A stretch of DNA of 32,220 bases from Pseudoflavonifractor capillosus (GTDB lineage: Bacteria; Bacillota; Clostridia; Oscillospirales; Oscillospiraceae), in the NCBI RefSeq assembly GCF_016899775.1, contig NZ_JACJJE010000037.1, positions 1 through 32,220 of the forward strand, given 5' to 3'. A model generated the notes under the pieces. That model had not been told where the DNA came from and made no database searches. It saw only the letters and a list, made by a program, of their open reading frames with translations. A program made the translations under genes and the position numbers. The stretch's first letter is position 1, and each line of letters opens with the position of its first letter. Below, in pieces: positions 30,305 to 32,220 of the stretch.

Positions 30305-32220
30305 TCAGCGCCAGTTCTCATTTCCGTTGTTCTTGGTGTAGTCGTGGCTGTTGGCCGTCTCCATGATGGAGTAGTACGCCCAATGGGAGGGCTTTACATC
30401 CGGGAAGGTGTTCAGCTCGTCCTCATGCCGGTCGATGTAGTCCTCATCGGCTACACGCCCCAGCATGTTGTTGACGATCACGGAGACCTCCGCGCGGGTG
30501 ATGCACTCGTTGGGACGGAAGCTGCGGTCAGCCCCGGAAATCCAACCGTAGCTGGTGGCTTGGGCCACATAGTCGTAGAACCAGTCACTGGTGGACACAT
30601 CCCGGAAGTCACAGTCGAAATCTTCCGGCTCGTAGGCAAAGGCCAAGGCGATAACGCAGAATTCTGCCCGGGTGATGGGGGCGTCCGGACGGAAGGTCCC
30701 GTCGGGATAGCCATTGATCATACCCAGAGAGGCCAGGGTGTTTACAGCTTCCGCATACCACGCATCCGCGGGCACATCGGAGAAGCTGACCGTGTGAGGC
30801 ACATTCTGGTCCAGCAGCAGTGCGTAGAACATCTGAGCTGCCTCCGCACGGGTTATATTCTGGCCAGGGCCAAACGAGCCATCCGGATAGCCGGTCATAT
30901 ACTGAACATGGTCTTTGGTATTCAGATAACGGTCGGTGCCGCTGTCGCTGGGATCGGCGGCTCTGCGGGCAAAGATGGCCTCGATCTCATGGTCCTCGTC
31001 TACGTCCTTGAAGGTGTACTTGTCCACGCTGCCCACGCTCTCGCCGTCCACCAGGACGTCGGAGATGCGGTAGCCGTTGTCCGCGGAGATGCGGAAGGTC
31101 TGGTCATTCCCCTTGCGGACCTCGACCTTGTTGTCGGAGCCGCCGTCGGGGGTGATCTCGCCGCCCTTGCCGCAGATCACGGTGATGGTGTACTTCTTGG
31201 TGGAGGTGCTTCCGCCGCCTCCGCCGCCGCCGCTGCTGCGGCGGTCCCAGTCGGCGTACAGGGTGATGTCGCCGGTCACGGGGGTGTTAAAGTCGTAGGC
31301 GTTCTTCAGGGTCTCGTCGGTGAACCAGCCCTCGAAGGTGTAGTTGCTGCGGGTGGGGTTGGCGGGCTTGACCGCCTTCTCCCCCTCCTTGACCGTCTGA
31401 CTGGCGACCGCGCTGCCGCCGTTGCTGTCAAAGGTCACGGTGAAGGTCTTCTCCACGGGAGGTGTGGTCACCGGACGGACCTCGACCCAGACCCAGCCGT
31501 CGTTGATCTGGAGGTCGCCCTCCCAGACCAGCTCATAGCCGGCGGGGATGTCCTTGAAGGTGCTGGTGTTTACCATGGTGGCGTCGGCGGCTACGGTGAC
31601 GGAGCCCTCAGCCACCTGCTGGTTGTTGATAACGTCCCAGTAGTTCAGGCCAACGGTCTTGGTCTCGGCCTCCACGGGACGGACCTCAACCCAGACCCAG
31701 CCGTCGTTGATCTGGAGGTCGCCCTCCCAGACCAGCTCATAGCCGGCGGGAATATCCTTGAAGGTGCTGGTATTTACGCTGGTGGCGTCGGCGTCCACGG
31801 TGATTGTGAAGCTCTCGCCCACCTGAGTGTTGTTGACAGTGTCCCAATATCTTACATTTACAGGAATAGTACTTTTAATTTCTTCGACTGTAACATCCTC
31901 CTTTCCGCCATCAGTTACGAAAAAATCGCCGAACTCCATCAGCTTAAAGCCTTCGGGCAAGTATTGCTCCAGAATCTCAAAATTCTGGATGCCCTCGGGC
32001 AGGAAGTAGTCGCCGCCAGCGACGAACTCGCCGTCAACGGTCACAAAGCGGATGTTCATGATAACGTCGGTGCTGATCTTCTCGATGTTGACAACCAGCT
32101 TGCCGCCGTCCTCGGCCATGAAGTCGCCGGACACAGTCATCTCGTACCCTTCGGGCACATACTGCTCCAGCACGGAGTAGTTCTGAACGCCGGCAGGTAC
32201 GAAGTAGTCACCGCCAGCAA
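30305..32220 (-). CDS. Cell-surface protein with SLH domains (5' end beyond the window)
   Basis: The frame is open from the right edge to 30305, giving about 638 C-terminal residues; signal peptide and start are not in view. From the visible N side there are repeats with YVPEGYEM, FLPEGIQNFEILEQYLPEGF. Two near-identical units of about 68 residues follow (STFKDIPAGYELVWEGDLQ, then INDGWVWVEVRPV). Next are an InlB-type repeat (TVTFDSNGGSAVASQTVKEGE...YTFEGWFTD), a Gly-Ser linker (SSGGGGGGGSTS), a beta module (YTITVICGKGGEITPDGG), and three S-layer homology domains: YMTGYPDGSFGPGQNITRAE, INGYPDGTFRPDAPITRAE and ISGADRSFRPNECITRAE. SLH domains anchor proteins to pyruvylated cell-wall polymers. 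It is likely chromosomal or adjacent-element sequence, unrelated to the cargo operon. Confidence 0.9.
   Translation of the reverse strand, partial: AGGDYFVPAGVQNYSVLEQYVPEGYEMTVSGDFMAEDGGKLVVNIEKISTDVIMNIRFVTVDGEFVAGGDYFLPEGIQNFEILEQYLPEGFKLMEFGDFFVTDGGKEDVTVEEIKSTIPVNVRYWDTVNNTQVGESFTITVDADATSVNTSTFKDIPAGYELVWEGDLQINDGWVWVEVRPVEAETKTVGLNYWDVINNQQVAEGSVTVAADATMVNTSTFKDIPAGYELVWEGDLQINDGWVWVEVRPVTTPPVEKTFTVTFDSNGGSAVASQTVKEGEKAVKPANPTRSNYTFEGWFTDETLKNAYDFNTPVTGDITLYADWDRRSSGGGGGGGSTSTKKYTITVICGKGGEITPDGGSDNKVEVRKGNDQTFRISADNGYRISDVLVDGESVGSVDKYTFKDVDEDHEIEAIFARRAADPSDSGTDRYLNTKDHVQYMTGYPDGSFGPGQNITRAEAAQMFYALLLDQNVPHTVSFSDVPADAWYAEAVNTLASLGMINGYPDGTFRPDAPITRAEFCVIALAFAYEPEDFDCDFRDVSTSDWFYDYVAQATSYGWISGADRSFRPNECITRAEVSVIVNNMLGRVADEDYIDRHEDELNTFPDVKPSHWAYYSIMETANSHDYTKNNGNENWR
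31473..31779 (-). repeat. Tandem 204-bp unit in the surface-protein gene
   Basis: A block of about 103 bp beginning GGACGGACCTC at 31473 recurs at 31677 with only a few differences, a period of 204 bp or 68 codons. The near-identity at DNA level over the PAGYELVWEGDLQ region, against more diverged DNA between, indicates recent duplication or gene conversion. Repeat number is likely to vary between strains. Confidence 0.8.

Noticed and set aside
1-32220. CRISPR arrays
   Set aside because: No regularly spaced direct repeats with unique spacers. The repeats found are isolated pairs or triplets.

Overview
The window reads as an integrated mobile element from a gut-type Clostridia genome, most like Oscillospiraceae such as Flavonifractor or Oscillibacter relatives. 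The reasons are the SLH-domain surface protein with InlB-type repeats, a DUF6809 protein, a MobP3-type relaxase, strong AGGAGG-type ribosome sites, and moderately high GC. This assignment is inference; the sequence itself names no taxon. Almost every gene is on the minus strand.

Left end (1-4900), integration region. The 3' half of an initiator tRNA-Met gene (86-130) lacks its 5' half and keeps a terminator. It is flanked by short repeats typical of integrase arm sites. Next come three intact tyrosine recombinases in two cassettes: DUF6809 protein plus recombinase 1, and a zinc-ribbon protein plus overlapping recombinases 3 and 2. The two cassettes share a homologous leader.

Mobilisation region (4900-8600). 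A MobP3-like relaxase with C-terminal Sel1 repeats is split by an in-frame amber codon. Upstream are a ribbon-helix-helix accessory protein, a two-hairpin oriT-like site, a winged-helix/replication-type protein and an excisionase-like protein.

Cargo (8718-28399). Eighteen minus-strand genes in nearly 20 kb have gaps of at most about 60 bp or overlaps. Most have a good ribosome-binding site, so they look like one transcript ending at a strong hairpin (8559-8594). The recognisable products are: tandem DUF6138-like paralogues, ankyrin repeats with a SUKH-like tail, an alpha-repeat protein, DUF5713, LRR, DUF7738-DUF6892 with a propeller, a second propeller-like protein, a NADAR ADP-ribosylation reversal enzyme, an FGE-like protein, an Imm74-like protein and a 1477-residue TPR-SUFU protein. 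Several are unrecognised. There are no toxin, secretion or nuclease genes among them. The best reading is a mobile polyimmunity locus: a bank of antidotes against polymorphic or contact-dependent toxins. A TetR-family gene (28571-29206) lies upstream, separated by a terminator-like hairpin that sits directly before the first cargo ribosome site.

Right end (29288-32220). A region of about 1 kb without a convincing gene holds a second oriT-like site. It has the same two-hairpin plus TTTATCCT layout as the first but diverged, covarying stems, and no relaxase beside it. The C-terminal part of a large SLH surface protein then runs off the window.
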